A stretch of 23,859 nt of DNA from CANHEE01 sp043777755 (GCA_043777755.1 JAYWHK010000195.1:1-23859); one strand, 5' to 3'. Counted from the first letter of the stretch, positions 1 through 7,708 are shown. Notes: generated by a model not told the origin, from the letters alone. Translations and numbers: made by a program.

Positions 1-1
1 A

Positions 2-67
2 GTGCTTTGCGTTGGGCTACGATTGCCGTACGGAGTAGGCAATAAGTAAGCCCAAAAGCAAAAGCAC
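2..67. repeat. Nested three-step hairpin
   Basis: Three stems nest inside each other: 2-8 with 61-67 (GTGCTTT/AAAGCAC), 13-18 with 49-54 (TGGGCT/AGCCCA), and 22-27 with 38-43 (ATTGCC/GGCAAT). It lies outside any gene I can support. It could be the tail of a transcript entering from the left or a member of an interspersed palindromic repeat family. The pairing is seen directly; the role is unknown. Confidence 0.5.
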
Positions 68-84
68 GATGGGTTGGTTGTGAT

Positions 85-107
85 GGGCGAAGCCCAAAAT
101 TTTTTTT
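85..107 (+). terminator. Possible weak terminator hairpin
   Basis: A short GGGC-GAA-GCCC stem-loop (85-95) is followed, after four A residues, by a run of eight T (100-107). The stem is only 4 bp, so it may be a weak plus-strand terminator for something upstream of the window, or part of the repeat cluster. Confidence 0.3.
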
Positions 108-139
108 AAAAAAAAAAGAGAAATATGCAAACAAGATTA

Positions 140-395
140 TTGGTTCTTCTAAAATTTTTGTGCCGCATATCGCATAACGCTGAAAGCGTTAAACTTGAAT
201 AGCCCCGTGCGAAGCTCGGGGTAACTATAAAGTAGCGTTTAACAACCACTTCGTGGTTGAACATCAATGCGTTGCGTTTTCAAGTTCAACTACTTCGTAG
301 TTGCTAAACGTATTCTTTTTCTTCCCTGAGCTTCGCACAGGGCTATTCAAGTTTAAGCCCATTCGGGCTTTCTACAAAAATTTTAAAAGAACCAA
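140..395. repeat. Large nested imperfect palindrome upstream of the Roco gene
   Basis: Three pairs of arms share roughly the same centre near 270. The pairs are 140-161 with 374-395 (21 of 22 bases), 190-221 with 324-355 (30 of 32 bases), and 236-262 with 284-310 (about 20 of 27 bases). Several arms also hold a small hairpin of their own, for example CCCCG/CGGGG at 203-221 and CCCTG/CAGGG at 324-342. The two bases that differ between those arms are compensated inside each small hairpin. The rest of 1-470 holds no supportable gene and I saw no good TAnnTTTG promoter in it. Confidence 0.75.
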
Positions 396-470
396 AACAT
401 TCAAAAATTTGATTATCAATGATTTATAAAAAGGATATTCTATTACAGCAATAAGCAAAAATCTATTTCA

Positions 471-3356
471 ATGACCTTAGCGCAACTCAAAACGAATTTA
501 AAACCAATGCTTTCTGCTGCTGATGTCAAGCGGTATAAGAATAGCTATGCCGAAGCAAATGGAAAAATCATAGCCCTCAACTTAACGGGGAATGATAGGC
601 TCACAAGCCTTGTATTAGACGAATCAGCAAGCGATTTGGAGTTTTTGTATTTGAGCTATAATTCCAATCTGAGCGAGGTCAAAATAGCAGCTCCGCTACC
701 GCATTTAGAGTTGTTGTACTTGAATAATTGCGCTTTTCAACACTTTTCGATTCAGTACAAGTGCTTGAAATTGAAGCAGTTGTACATTGAAAAACAAGGC
801 TTTCAAGAAAAAAAAGACGATAATAAGGAACAAGGTCAATTGCAAACACTTCATATCGAAAGTGGTACTTGCCCTGCCTTACAGTTCATAGAAGCGAGCA
901 ACAATCAGTTGCGTAATTTTAATTTGGGTAGTGGTTTTTCCAATGTAGCCTATCTGTATTTGCGCTACAATAATTTGGAGACGCTACAGTTTGGTGGCTT
1001 ACCTGCGCTAAATATCTTGGATTTGAGAGGAAATCAATTGGAAGTTTTGCCAATATTGAGCTATAATAATTTAGAAACACTATATGTAAAAGGCAATCCC
1101 CTAAAAGATTATACAGAAAAACAAAGAGATGGAGAGGCAAGTGGTAATGCCGCAGAAATCATAGGGTTACTTCGTGCTGCTTCGGCTTCGGGTACAAGCA
1201 TCAATCATCGTGTAAAACTGATTGTGGTTGGCAATGGACGTGTTGGCAAAACTTGCTTGGTTAATCGCTTGCAGGACTTACCTTGCAAAGATGGGCAAAA
1301 ATATACACATGGTATTGTACTTACTACCATAAATAAACAGCATTTGCCGAATGTAAAAACAGATGAATTAGAGTTGAAAATTTGGGATTTTGGCGGTCAA
1401 GAAGTGTATTATGCTACGCATCAGTTTTTTATGACCGAAGAATCCGCTTATGTATATGCTTGGACAGCAGAAGCGATTGCTAAAAATAATTGGGAAAAAG
1501 ATAAAATAAAAGCACCCAAACTTCTTGAAGATAAATTTAGACCACATAGCTATTGGTTGGATAATATTCGAATGCACAGCAAAGCAAGCCCTTTGTTGGT
1601 TGTAAAAACGCATTGTGATGAGGTAAGGGAGCTTTTTCCTTACGAAAATCTAAAATCAGACTATGCACTCGGCATTAATCCACTTGATTTTGATGCAAAA
1701 GGCTCGGAGCGACAACTCCAAAATCTGAGGAGTGAAGTTACTGCAATGGTCAATTCGCTTTTAGGCGCAAGTATTCCCAATAGTTACAACGCTATTATTG
1801 AAGCCATTGAAACGGAACGTCAAGCACCCAATAACAAAAATGAAATTACAAGAACTTGGTTACAAGGCGTTGCAATAAAGAAAAAAATCGAAGAAAAAGA
1901 CTTTGATAGCTTGCTCAAATACTTGAAAAACACAGCGGGTGTTATTCATTACTTTGATAAAGCCGAACTCAAAGAGCGTATTTTTATCAATCCTGATGAC
2001 TTAATCGCACAGGTGTATAAACTCATTGAAGAAAATGAACACCTTAAAGATGAAGAAGGCGTTTTTACAGCAGCGTATGCCGTTGGAAAATTGGGAAGCG
2101 AACAATGGGAGGTTTTATTACCATTATTACTTGATTTTGACTTGATTTATCAAAAGCAAAGCCAAGCAGAAATCACTTATATTGCACCTCAATATCTTCC
2201 TTTGTTGCCAACATCAGGCAATGCGTTGACATCTTTTCGAGGGCATAAAACGGAAAAAGAATTGCGTTTTACCTTGAAATTTCCAAGGTTTATACCTGAG
2301 AATATCATGGTCAATGTATTGAGCAAATATGGCCCTTATGCAACAGATACCGTATATCTGAACGCAATTTATTTTATCAAAGATAAATCCAAAGAAGGCT
2401 GTTTGATTGAGTGCAATGTTGAAACGCGTGAAATCGAAGTTTATACCTCCGTCAATCTCGAAGCCAATCACATTGCCAAAGAAGTGTATGAAAAATTTAT
2501 TGAACTGAGTAAAAAAGCAGAAGTTCACCTCTCCTGCAATGGTGGCAAAGAATGGGCAATTTGTAAAGGTTTAGACACATTAGAAATTCATAATGATATT
2601 CCCAAAGTTGGCGGTGGAATCATTCAAGATAAAGGAAAGTTTGGCTTTTTGTTTGAGAAAGAAGGTCTGAACAGAGGAGGAAGTAATTACTCGGACGAGC
2701 CTATGGTAGAAAATTATAAGCCTATGATAGAGGTAAAAATATCAGCAGAAAAAAAGAATTTGGAAGATATGATGAATAACACTACATCAAAATCCATTCT
2801 TTTTGCTTCCGCAAATCCCGATGATACCGCAAAGCTTAAGGTTGGTAATGAGCATCGAACAATAAATGATGAATTACTAAAAGGAAGTAAAAGAGAAAGT
2901 CTTTATTTTTTGCAACCTCAACTTGAAGCGAGAATCACTGATTTACAAAGATCATTCAAACAAAAACCAACTATTATTCACTTTTCAGGACATGGCGAGC
3001 AAGAGGGAATTATTTTATCGAGTGATCAAAACGTCGGCGTACTTTTGAATGACGCAGCAATAAATAGATTATTCAAACCACTAAAAGGATTTACTCAATT
3101 AGTGCTACTAAATAATTGTTTTTCTGCAATGCAAGCAGAATTAATTTCAAAATATGAAATAATCGTAATTGGAAATAATGATGCAATCGGAGATGACGCA
3201 GCTATTAGCTTCGCCAAAGGTCTTTATTTAGGATTAAGTGAAGGAATGACCTATGAAGATGCTTTTAATGATGCAATGACAACATTATTAGTAGAAAATC
3301 CTGATTATGCTGATGTTATTGAAGTGTGGTACAATGGAAAAAAATTATATTGGTAA
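471..3356 (+). CDS. LRR-Roc-COR GTPase fused to a C-terminal CHAT protease (Roco-CHAT)
   Basis: A multidomain signalling protein of 961 residues. The N-terminus (about 30-215) holds irregular leucine-rich repeats of the LxxLxLxxN type. A Roc GTPase follows, with P-loop GNGRVGKT at 254-261, G3 motif DFGGQE at 306-311 and a G4-like THCD at 380-383. A COR region covers about 440-740. The C-terminus (about 785-961) is a CHAT domain: it begins ILFASANPDD and carries HFSGHG with catalytic His841 and LLNNCFS with catalytic Cys883, so the protease dyad looks intact. By family knowledge, the LRR would sense, the Roc-COR would switch and dimerise on GTP, and the CHAT would cleave a target; this last part is inference. 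No signal peptide or membrane segment is visible, so it should be cytosolic. It sits 18 bp before the Trypco1 gene, suggesting co-transcription. The start at 471 is the first ATG of the open frame. Confidence 0.9.
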   Translation: MTLAQLKTNLKPMLSAADVKRYKNSYAEANGKIIALNLTGNDRLTSLVLDESASDLEFLYLSYNSNLSEVKIAAPLPHLELLYLNNCAFQHFSIQYKCLKLKQLYIEKQGFQEKKDDNKEQGQLQTLHIESGTCPALQFIEASNNQLRNFNLGSGFSNVAYLYLRYNNLETLQFGGLPALNILDLRGNQLEVLPILSYNNLETLYVKGNPLKDYTEKQRDGEASGNAAEIIGLLRAASASGTSINHRVKLIVVGNGRVGKTCLVNRLQDLPCKDGQKYTHGIVLTTINKQHLPNVKTDELELKIWDFGGQEVYYATHQFFMTEESAYVYAWTAEAIAKNNWEKDKIKAPKLLEDKFRPHSYWLDNIRMHSKASPLLVVKTHCDEVRELFPYENLKSDYALGINPLDFDAKGSERQLQNLRSEVTAMVNSLLGASIPNSYNAIIEAIETERQAPNNKNEITRTWLQGVAIKKKIEEKDFDSLLKYLKNTAGVIHYFDKAELKERIFINPDDLIAQVYKLIEENEHLKDEEGVFTAAYAVGKLGSEQWEVLLPLLLDFDLIYQKQSQAEITYIAPQYLPLLPTSGNALTSFRGHKTEKELRFTLKFPRFIPENIMVNVLSKYGPYATDTVYLNAIYFIKDKSKEGCLIECNVETREIEVYTSVNLEANHIAKEVYEKFIELSKKAEVHLSCNGGKEWAICKGLDTLEIHNDIPKVGGGIIQDKGKFGFLFEKEGLNRGGSNYSDEPMVENYKPMIEVKISAEKKNLEDMMNNTTSKSILFASANPDDTAKLKVGNEHRTINDELLKGSKRESLYFLQPQLEARITDLQRSFKQKPTIIHFSGHGEQEGIILSSDQNVGVLLNDAAINRLFKPLKGFTQLVLLNNCFSAMQAELISKYEIIVIGNNDAIGDDAAISFAKGLYLGLSEGMTYEDAFNDAMTTLLVENPDYADVIEVWYNGKKLYW

Positions 3357-3374
3357 AATAAAAAACTAAAAAAT

Positions 3375-3695
3375 ATGCCAAACATTATTTATGAATATGC
3401 CGATGGGCAGAAAATCCTAATCAAAGGAGAAGAGAAAGTTATCACTCGTGGTACAGACACCGCAACAGTAACAAAAAAAGTTGCTACTCGCTTTGAAGAA
3501 GCTCTACAAGTTATCAAGCCAACGCTTATTGCTCTGAAAAACGTACTCGACGAAGCCAAACCTGACGAAGTTGCGGTCGAGTTTAGCCTAAAAGCCGAAG
3601 GCGAAGCTGGACTTTTTACTATTTGTAGTACAAGCATCGGTGCTGAATTTAAAATTACAGCGACTTGGAAAAAAGAAAATAAGGTTAGTGTTTAA
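3375..3695 (+). CDS. Small Trypco1-like (CU044_2847 family) protein
   Basis: A 106-residue protein. It starts with a beta-rich stretch (MPNIIYEYADGQKILIKGEE), continues with a helical middle, and ends in the alternating pattern VAVEFSLKAEGEAGLF...AEFKITATWKKE. I recognise that ending as typical of the trypsin-co-occurring domain 1 (Trypco1, also annotated CU044_2847 family). Such domains are described next to proteases and NTPase sensors in bacterial conflict systems. Here it stands alone, 18 bp after the Roco-CHAT gene, so it is probably the partner of that protein: a substrate, adaptor or regulator. Its biochemical role is not known and cannot be read from the sequence. Family call by pattern memory, not by search. 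Confidence 0.75.
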   Translation: MPNIIYEYADGQKILIKGEEKVITRGTDTATVTKKVATRFEEALQVIKPTLIALKNVLDEAKPDEVAVEFSLKAEGEAGLFTICSTSIGAEFKITATWKKENKVSV

Positions 3696-3762
3696 TTTTT
3701 GTTTTTTGCAAAACATAAAAAGACATTGAGCATTTTTTATTACAGTCGTAATAAATCAAACT

Positions 3763-3800
3763 AAAAAAAACGCCTGACTATCTACTGATAATCAGGCGTT
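3763..3800 (-). terminator. Intrinsic terminator of the tRNA gene
   Basis: On the minus strand, a 9-bp stem AACGCCTGA/TCAGGCGTT (plus coordinates 3792-3800 with 3769-3777) and a 14-nt loop are followed by a run of T (complement of the A run 3763-3770). It begins 8 nt after the tRNA 3' end and also separates this transcript from the convergent Roco-CHAT cassette. Confidence 0.85.
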
Positions 3801-3808
3801 TATATTTG

Positions 3809-3882
3809 TAGCGCGAGGCGGGCTTGAACCGCCGACCTTGCGATTATGAATCGCACGCTCTAACCAGCTGAGCTACCGCGCC
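3809..3882 (-). tRNA. tRNA with anticodon CAU (elongator Met, or Ile2)
   Basis: A cloverleaf of 74 nt reads on the minus strand: acceptor GGCGCGG with TCGCGCT and discriminator A, D-arm GCTC...GAGC, anticodon arm TGCGA-TTCATAA-TCGCA, and T-arm GGCGG-TTCAAGC-CCGCC. The anticodon CAT lies at plus positions 3846-3848. The acceptor stem closes with a G-U pair at 1-72. The 3' CCA is not encoded, since ACA follows the acceptor. The D-arm and the paired 1-72 argue against initiator tRNA. Elongator Met and lysidine-modified Ile2 cannot be separated by eye. Confidence 0.93.
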
Positions 3883-3930
3883 ATTTATACCTTTGTGGAT
3901 AAAGTATTCCTTTATCTTCCAAAAGCGGTG

Positions 3931-3961
3931 CAAAGGTACAATTGTTTTTTTTATAAATCAA
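3931..3961 (-). promoter_or_regulatory. Bacteroidota-type promoter for the tRNA
   Basis: On the minus strand, TTG (complement of 3959-3961) is followed by exactly 20 nt and then TACCTTTG (complement of 3931-3938). This matches the TTG-N20-TAnnTTTG pattern of the main sigma factor in Bacteroidota. It lies about 49 nt before the tRNA 5' end. Confidence 0.8.
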
Positions 3962-4073
3962 ACTTTTTTTGTAACTTTTATGAAAAAAATTTGTTTAAAT
4001 GGTTTTATAGATTTAAATTGTAGCAAAAACTTAATTATTTAGGCTATATTAGTCGATTTCGTCCTATTTTGTT

Positions 4074-4760
4074 ATGAATCAGCACTCGTCCATTTATTAT
4101 TCTCCGATTTACCGTCGTTTTAAGTCATTTGATGAAAATGCTTATCGAGCGGTAGTGCATTTTTATGAGAACAATGAAGATGAAATAAGCCGTTTAGAGT
4201 TTGAAGAATACTTTGACTTTTTAGTGACTTATACCAATGCGCTTTTTTATAGCGAAGAATACCAAAAACATTTGTTGATGGCTGATGCTGTCATTGAAAC
4301 TTCCTTTGAACACAATGTTCCTTTTTTTAGAGAAGATGATATTTTGGAAAAAATGCTTTTGCAAAAAGCTACTTCTTATTATCACCTTATGGATTTCAAA
4401 AAAGCAGTACGTGTCCTTTCCGAATTGATTAAAATTAATCCTTTTGACACGAAATATATTAAAATTCTGCAAAAATGCCTATGGTTTGACTCCCCTACTT
4501 ACATTCAGCCCATTAGAGGTTTTGCTATTGCATCTTTTTTACTGAATGCTTTAATAATTGCGGTTCATTTACTGGTTATCAAATCTTTTTTCCCTGATTT
4601 TGACAATGAAACAGCTGTACTTAGAAATATCAGCTTGATTTTAGGTTTTGGATTGCTGATTGTTGCCCACGGAACTCACGCCATAAATGTATGGAGAAAA
4701 AGCAGTTCCATACTCAAGAAAGCAAGGTTAAAAAAAGATAAAACTCACCACTATTGTTAA
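4074..4760 (+). CDS. Hypothetical TPR-like protein with two C-terminal membrane segments
   Basis: A 228-residue protein I do not recognise as a named family. The first 140 residues are rich in charged and aromatic helices. The stretch KATSYYHLMDFKKAVRVLSELIKINPFDTKYIKIL is cut here into helix pairs that look like a tetratricopeptide repeat (about 98-132). Two hydrophobic segments follow, near 146-168 and 187-207, and the protein ends in a basic tail. So it is likely a membrane-anchored protein with a cytosolic helical domain. Its last 33 bp overlap the end of the convergent DUF3667 gene. A promoter is not clear: TATTTTG close to the start lacks one base of the TAnnTTTG pattern. Function unknown. 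Confidence 0.75.
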   Translation: MNQHSSIYYSPIYRRFKSFDENAYRAVVHFYENNEDEISRLEFEEYFDFLVTYTNALFYSEEYQKHLLMADAVIETSFEHNVPFFREDDILEKMLLQKATSYYHLMDFKKAVRVLSELIKINPFDTKYIKILQKCLWFDSPTYIQPIRGFAIASFLLNALIIAVHLLVIKSFFPDFDNETAVLRNISLILGFGLLIVAHGTHAINVWRKSSSILKKARLKKDKTHHYC

Positions 4761-5984
4761 TACAAAGAAAATACAAATCAGAAAAGCGTAAGAAATACTT
4801 AAAAAACTAAATTTCAAGAATGTTTTTAACCAATTTTGTTGATAAACACTTTTTAGCGCAAAATAAAAATATGCCATCAAAAACAGAAAAACCATACTTC
4901 CTGAAATACTCGCAAAAATAGTGCTTTTTAGAAAAATACTGGCAAATGTTACCATCGAAGTGACCAAAAAAACCATCGAATGACAGTGGAAACTGAATAT
5001 TAAATGTTCTACATAAAAGAATTTGCGATTCATCAACTCTAATAATATAGCCAAAAATGGCATCAGTAAAATAAGCATCCAAGACAATTTTCCCATAAAG
5101 TAATCCATACCACTTTTTCCATCTTTCATTGTTTTGACGAGTTGCTTAAACATCAATTGCTTTTTAAAACCTTCAACTTTATATTTTTTTATCAATTCAT
5201 CTGCTGAAAGATTGTAAAAATCTTTTTTGTGCAGCACCAAGGGCTTTTCTTTCCCATCGCTGTACCCGATATTAACGACAGGCAACGCCATGCTATCCAT
5301 GCTATTTGTCTTAATCAATGCAGACACAACACCATTGTTCTTTGCATCAATTGCTTTTTCCACGGCATCGTCTATCTCACCTTCGTCCAATTCAATACTG
5401 TCTTTTGCTAATTTTTCTACAATCAATAGCCTTAAACTATCCTTATTGATTGTATTTTTTTTAGCCAAAATAGAAGGAGAATAGTAAGCGTGTAGCAAGG
5501 TATCAATTACAGCTGTTGCTGTTTTTTTATTGTTGAATTGCCGAGCCACCAAAGGTTTCAAACTGTCCAAATGCTTGATGGTCATATAACTTGAAATTTC
5601 GGTTTTTAGCGCATCGTTACTCTTAGAAATTTGTTCATTTACATCAGAAATACTCAATCCTATTGCAGTAATTTGAACAACTGCCAAAAATAAAAACAAG
5701 CGTAAAGGTTGCCAATAAGGTACGTGATGTCCCGAAAAATACTCAACAGTTAATTTCCCTGGTATAAAAAGGGCAATAATAGTGCGCAATAATCGAGCAT
5801 CTAAGCTGAATGTTGCATCAAATAAGTCTTTGACAATTTCCCAAAAAGAAATACGACCTGTAATTCTCTTTTGTCCACAATGCGTACAAAAATTAGCTTC
5901 TTTTGACAAAGATTTTTCGCAATTCAAACAATAGTCAAGGTTGTGTTTGTTTCTTATTTCTCTCATAAATATCTTTATTTTCAT
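4728..5984 (-). CDS. DUF3667 family zinc-ribbon membrane protein
   Basis: A 418-residue protein of a family common in Bacteroidota with no known function. The N-terminus carries a zinc ribbon, CLNC at 19-22 and CTHC at 33-36. It is followed by the family signature with PGKLTVEYFSGHHVPYW and the first membrane segment (PLRLFLFLAVVQI). A soluble, probably extracytoplasmic insert of about 200 residues comes next. Four further hydrophobic segments fill the C-terminus from about residue 300. The start at 5984 is the longest frame, but a promoter -7 box sits only 8 bp upstream of it. The next in-frame ATG (5966, residue 7, MREIRNKH) is therefore the more likely start. The tail overlaps the opposite gene at 4728-4760. 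The gene is divergent from the beta-CASP nuclease gene. Confidence 0.85.
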   Translation of the reverse strand: MKIKIFMREIRNKHNLDYCLNCEKSLSKEANFCTHCGQKRITGRISFWEIVKDLFDATFSLDARLLRTIIALFIPGKLTVEYFSGHHVPYWQPLRLFLFLAVVQITAIGLSISDVNEQISKSNDALKTEISSYMTIKHLDSLKPLVARQFNNKKTATAVIDTLLHAYYSPSILAKKNTINKDSLRLLIVEKLAKDSIELDEGEIDDAVEKAIDAKNNGVVSALIKTNSMDSMALPVVNIGYSDGKEKPLVLHKKDFYNLSADELIKKYKVEGFKKQLMFKQLVKTMKDGKSGMDYFMGKLSWMLILLMPFLAILLELMNRKFFYVEHLIFSFHCHSMVFLVTSMVTFASIFLKSTIFASISGSMVFLFLMAYFYFALKSVYQQNWLKTFLKFSFLSISYAFLICIFFVLTIVVSFIFF

Positions 5985-5991
5985 AAAAAAA

Positions 5992-5999
5992 CAAAGATA
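5992..5999 (-). promoter_or_regulatory. -7 box TATCTTTG before the DUF3667 gene
   Basis: TATCTTTG on the minus strand matches the -7 consensus TAnnTTTG exactly. No TTG is found 20 nt upstream. A transcript starting here would begin only a few bases before the ATG at 5984, which favours the ATG at 5966 as the real start (or a near-leaderless mRNA). Confidence 0.55.
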
Positions 6000-6025
6000 A
6001 AAAATTTCATCTAAATAAAAATAAC

Positions 6026-6033
6026 TACTTTTG
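6026..6033 (+). promoter_or_regulatory. -7 box TACTTTTG before the beta-CASP nuclease gene
   Basis: TACTTTTG matches TAnnTTTG and lies 28 bp before the ATG at 6062. No TTG is found at the usual spacing upstream, so the -33 element is poor. It is arranged divergently with the box at 5992-5999. Confidence 0.5.
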
Positions 6034-6061
6034 CTTTCTTGAAAAAAATATCAACATATCT

Positions 6062-7474
6062 ATGAAAATAAAATTTTGTGGTGCAGCAGGCGAAGTCACT
6101 GGTTCAGCGCACTTAATCACTTTGGACAATGGTTTTTCTTTTTTGCTTGATTGTGGTCTTTACCAAGGCGACAGTGAAGCATGGAAAAATTTTAATGAAA
6201 CATGGCTTTTTGACCCTTCGTCGTTGGATTGCATGATTCTCTCTCATGCACACATTGACCATACAGGACGGATTCCCAAACTTTACAAAGATGGTTTCCA
6301 AGGCTTGGTTTATAGCACACACGCCACTCGTGACCTTTGTTCGCTTATGTTATTGGACAGTGCTGCGATTCAAGAAAGCGAATCTAAGAATTTTAACCGT
6401 CGAAAACAACAAAACAATTGGCAAAATAGAGAGGAAAAAGTACCTCTTTACAACTTAGACGATGCTAAAGAAGCCATGAAAAATTTCAGTGCCATGCCTT
6501 TTGAAAGATACTTTAATATTCATCCCGATGTAGAAGTAATGTTTCGAGATACAGGACACATGCTTGGTAGCGCAAGTATTACTTTGATAATTCGTGAAAA
6601 CGGAAAAATAACTCGTTTGGGATTCAGCGGTGATATTGGTCGCCCGAATCGCCCTATTTTGAAAGATCCTGCACCAATGCCAGAATTGGATTATCTGATT
6701 TGCGAATCTACGTATGGCGATAAAGAACATGAATCTGCTCCAAATGAACTGGAACATTTTGCCCGAATCATTTACCATACTTGTAGAGAGAAAAAGGGAA
6801 AAATATTGATTCCTGCGTTCAGTGTAGGTCGTACGCAAGAGATTGTGTATATGTTGGACAAATTGGCTTCGCATGATTTGTTGCCAAGAGTTCCTGTTTA
6901 TGTAGATAGTCCGCTTTCTGTCAATGTGACCGAAATTTTTAAGCAACATACAGAATGTTTTGATAGTGATTTGCATGATTATATGCTCAAAGATGCGAAT
7001 CCCTTTGGTTTTAATGCTTTGATTTATATCAATGATGTGGAACAATCAAAAGCGTTGAATGAAAGCGACGAGCCATGTATTATTATTGCGTCGTCAGGTA
7101 TGATGAATACTGGTCGAATCAAGCATCATTTGGCAAATAATATCGAAAAAGAATCAACAACTGTACTTATCGTAGGTTATTGTTCACCGCAAACGCCTGG
7201 CGGACAGCTCCGCAATGGTGCAAACGAATTGTACCTTTTTGGAGAAAAAAAACAAGTAAATGCACAAATCGAAGTGATGGATTCATTTTCTGCCCATGCA
7301 GACCGCTTAGAAATGTTGAATTTCATAAAAAATCAACAAAACAGCTTGAAAAAATTATTTTTGGTACATGGAGAACCTGATACGCAAGCACAATTCAAGG
7401 TTTATTTGGAAGAAAATGGTTTTGATAAAACAGCAATTTCAATGCCTTCTTTGGGCGATGAAATTGTACTGTAA
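6062..7474 (+). CDS. MBL-fold beta-CASP metallo-hydrolase, probable RNA-processing nuclease
   Basis: A 470-residue zinc-dependent hydrolase of the metallo-beta-lactamase/beta-CASP group (CPSF73/TTHA0252-like), expected to cut RNA. The MBL metal motif HAHIDH is at 62-67, with further metal ligands in DTGHMLGSA (His166) and GFSGDIG (Asp191). The beta-CASP part carries ESTYGDKEH, IPAFSVGRTQEI, and IIASSGMMNTGR. The RNA-specificity (RMMBL) part follows, with SAHADR at 410-415 and LVHGEP at 434-439. All key residues of the family are present and the length is normal. It is transcribed alone, divergently from the DUF3667 gene. The exact RNA substrate cannot be deduced. Confidence 0.92.
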   Translation: MKIKFCGAAGEVTGSAHLITLDNGFSFLLDCGLYQGDSEAWKNFNETWLFDPSSLDCMILSHAHIDHTGRIPKLYKDGFQGLVYSTHATRDLCSLMLLDSAAIQESESKNFNRRKQQNNWQNREEKVPLYNLDDAKEAMKNFSAMPFERYFNIHPDVEVMFRDTGHMLGSASITLIIRENGKITRLGFSGDIGRPNRPILKDPAPMPELDYLICESTYGDKEHESAPNELEHFARIIYHTCREKKGKILIPAFSVGRTQEIVYMLDKLASHDLLPRVPVYVDSPLSVNVTEIFKQHTECFDSDLHDYMLKDANPFGFNALIYINDVEQSKALNESDEPCIIIASSGMMNTGRIKHHLANNIEKESTTVLIVGYCSPQTPGGQLRNGANELYLFGEKKQVNAQIEVMDSFSAHADRLEMLNFIKNQQNSLKKLFLVHGEPDTQAQFKVYLEENGFDKTAISMPSLGDEIVL

Positions 7475-7533
7475 AGATGAATTGAGTTACAAAACGGAAC
7501 TGTTTAGCGTCTAAAAAAATCAAAGATTTTTTA

Positions 7534-7631
7534 TTTTTACCACGGAGAAACGGAGGTCACGGAGGCAAAAAATTAGCCTTCGGCTAATTTTTTTGTCACA
7601 CTCTGTGTTCTCCGTTTCTCCGTGGTAAAAA
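7534..7631. repeat. 98-bp palindrome with perfect 22-bp ends
   Basis: The arms 7534-7555 and 7610-7631 are perfectly complementary (TTTTTACCACGGAGAAACGG and two more bases). A second perfect 12-bp stem, 7567-7578 with 7582-7593, sits in the centre around a TTC loop. The left arm contains near-repeats of the unit CACGGAG. It is intergenic, 60 bp after the nuclease gene. It may act as a terminator on either strand, but its size and symmetry look more like a non-coding interspersed repeat. Confidence 0.85.
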
Positions 7632-7668
7632 TTGCAAAAGTGGTAAATAAGTTACTAAAAAACGAGAA

Positions 7669-7708
7669 CATCTCTACTTATCAACATTATTGTTGATAAG
7701 TAGAGATG
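7669..7708. repeat. Perfect 18-bp stem with a TTAT loop
   Basis: The arms 7669-7686 and 7691-7708 (CATCTCTACTTATCAACA and its complement) match at all 18 bases around the loop TTAT. No T run follows on either strand, so it is not a classical intrinsic terminator. Together with the palindrome at 7534-7631 it fills most of the 336-bp gap between two genes. The remaining sequence to 7811 shows no clear promoter; ATATTGTTTG at 7763-7772 is one base too long for a -7 box. Confidence 0.85.

Noticed and set aside
1..470. Possible CRISPR array or insertion sequence ends in the repeat-rich left edge
   Set aside because: The repeats are inverted, not direct and evenly spaced; no transposase frame or target duplication is visible.
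6455..7045. 196-codon frame antisense to the beta-CASP nuclease
   Set aside because: It is the opposite strand of a well-conserved enzyme; no recognisable domain and odd composition (Ile/Asn/His-rich) mark it as a shadow.
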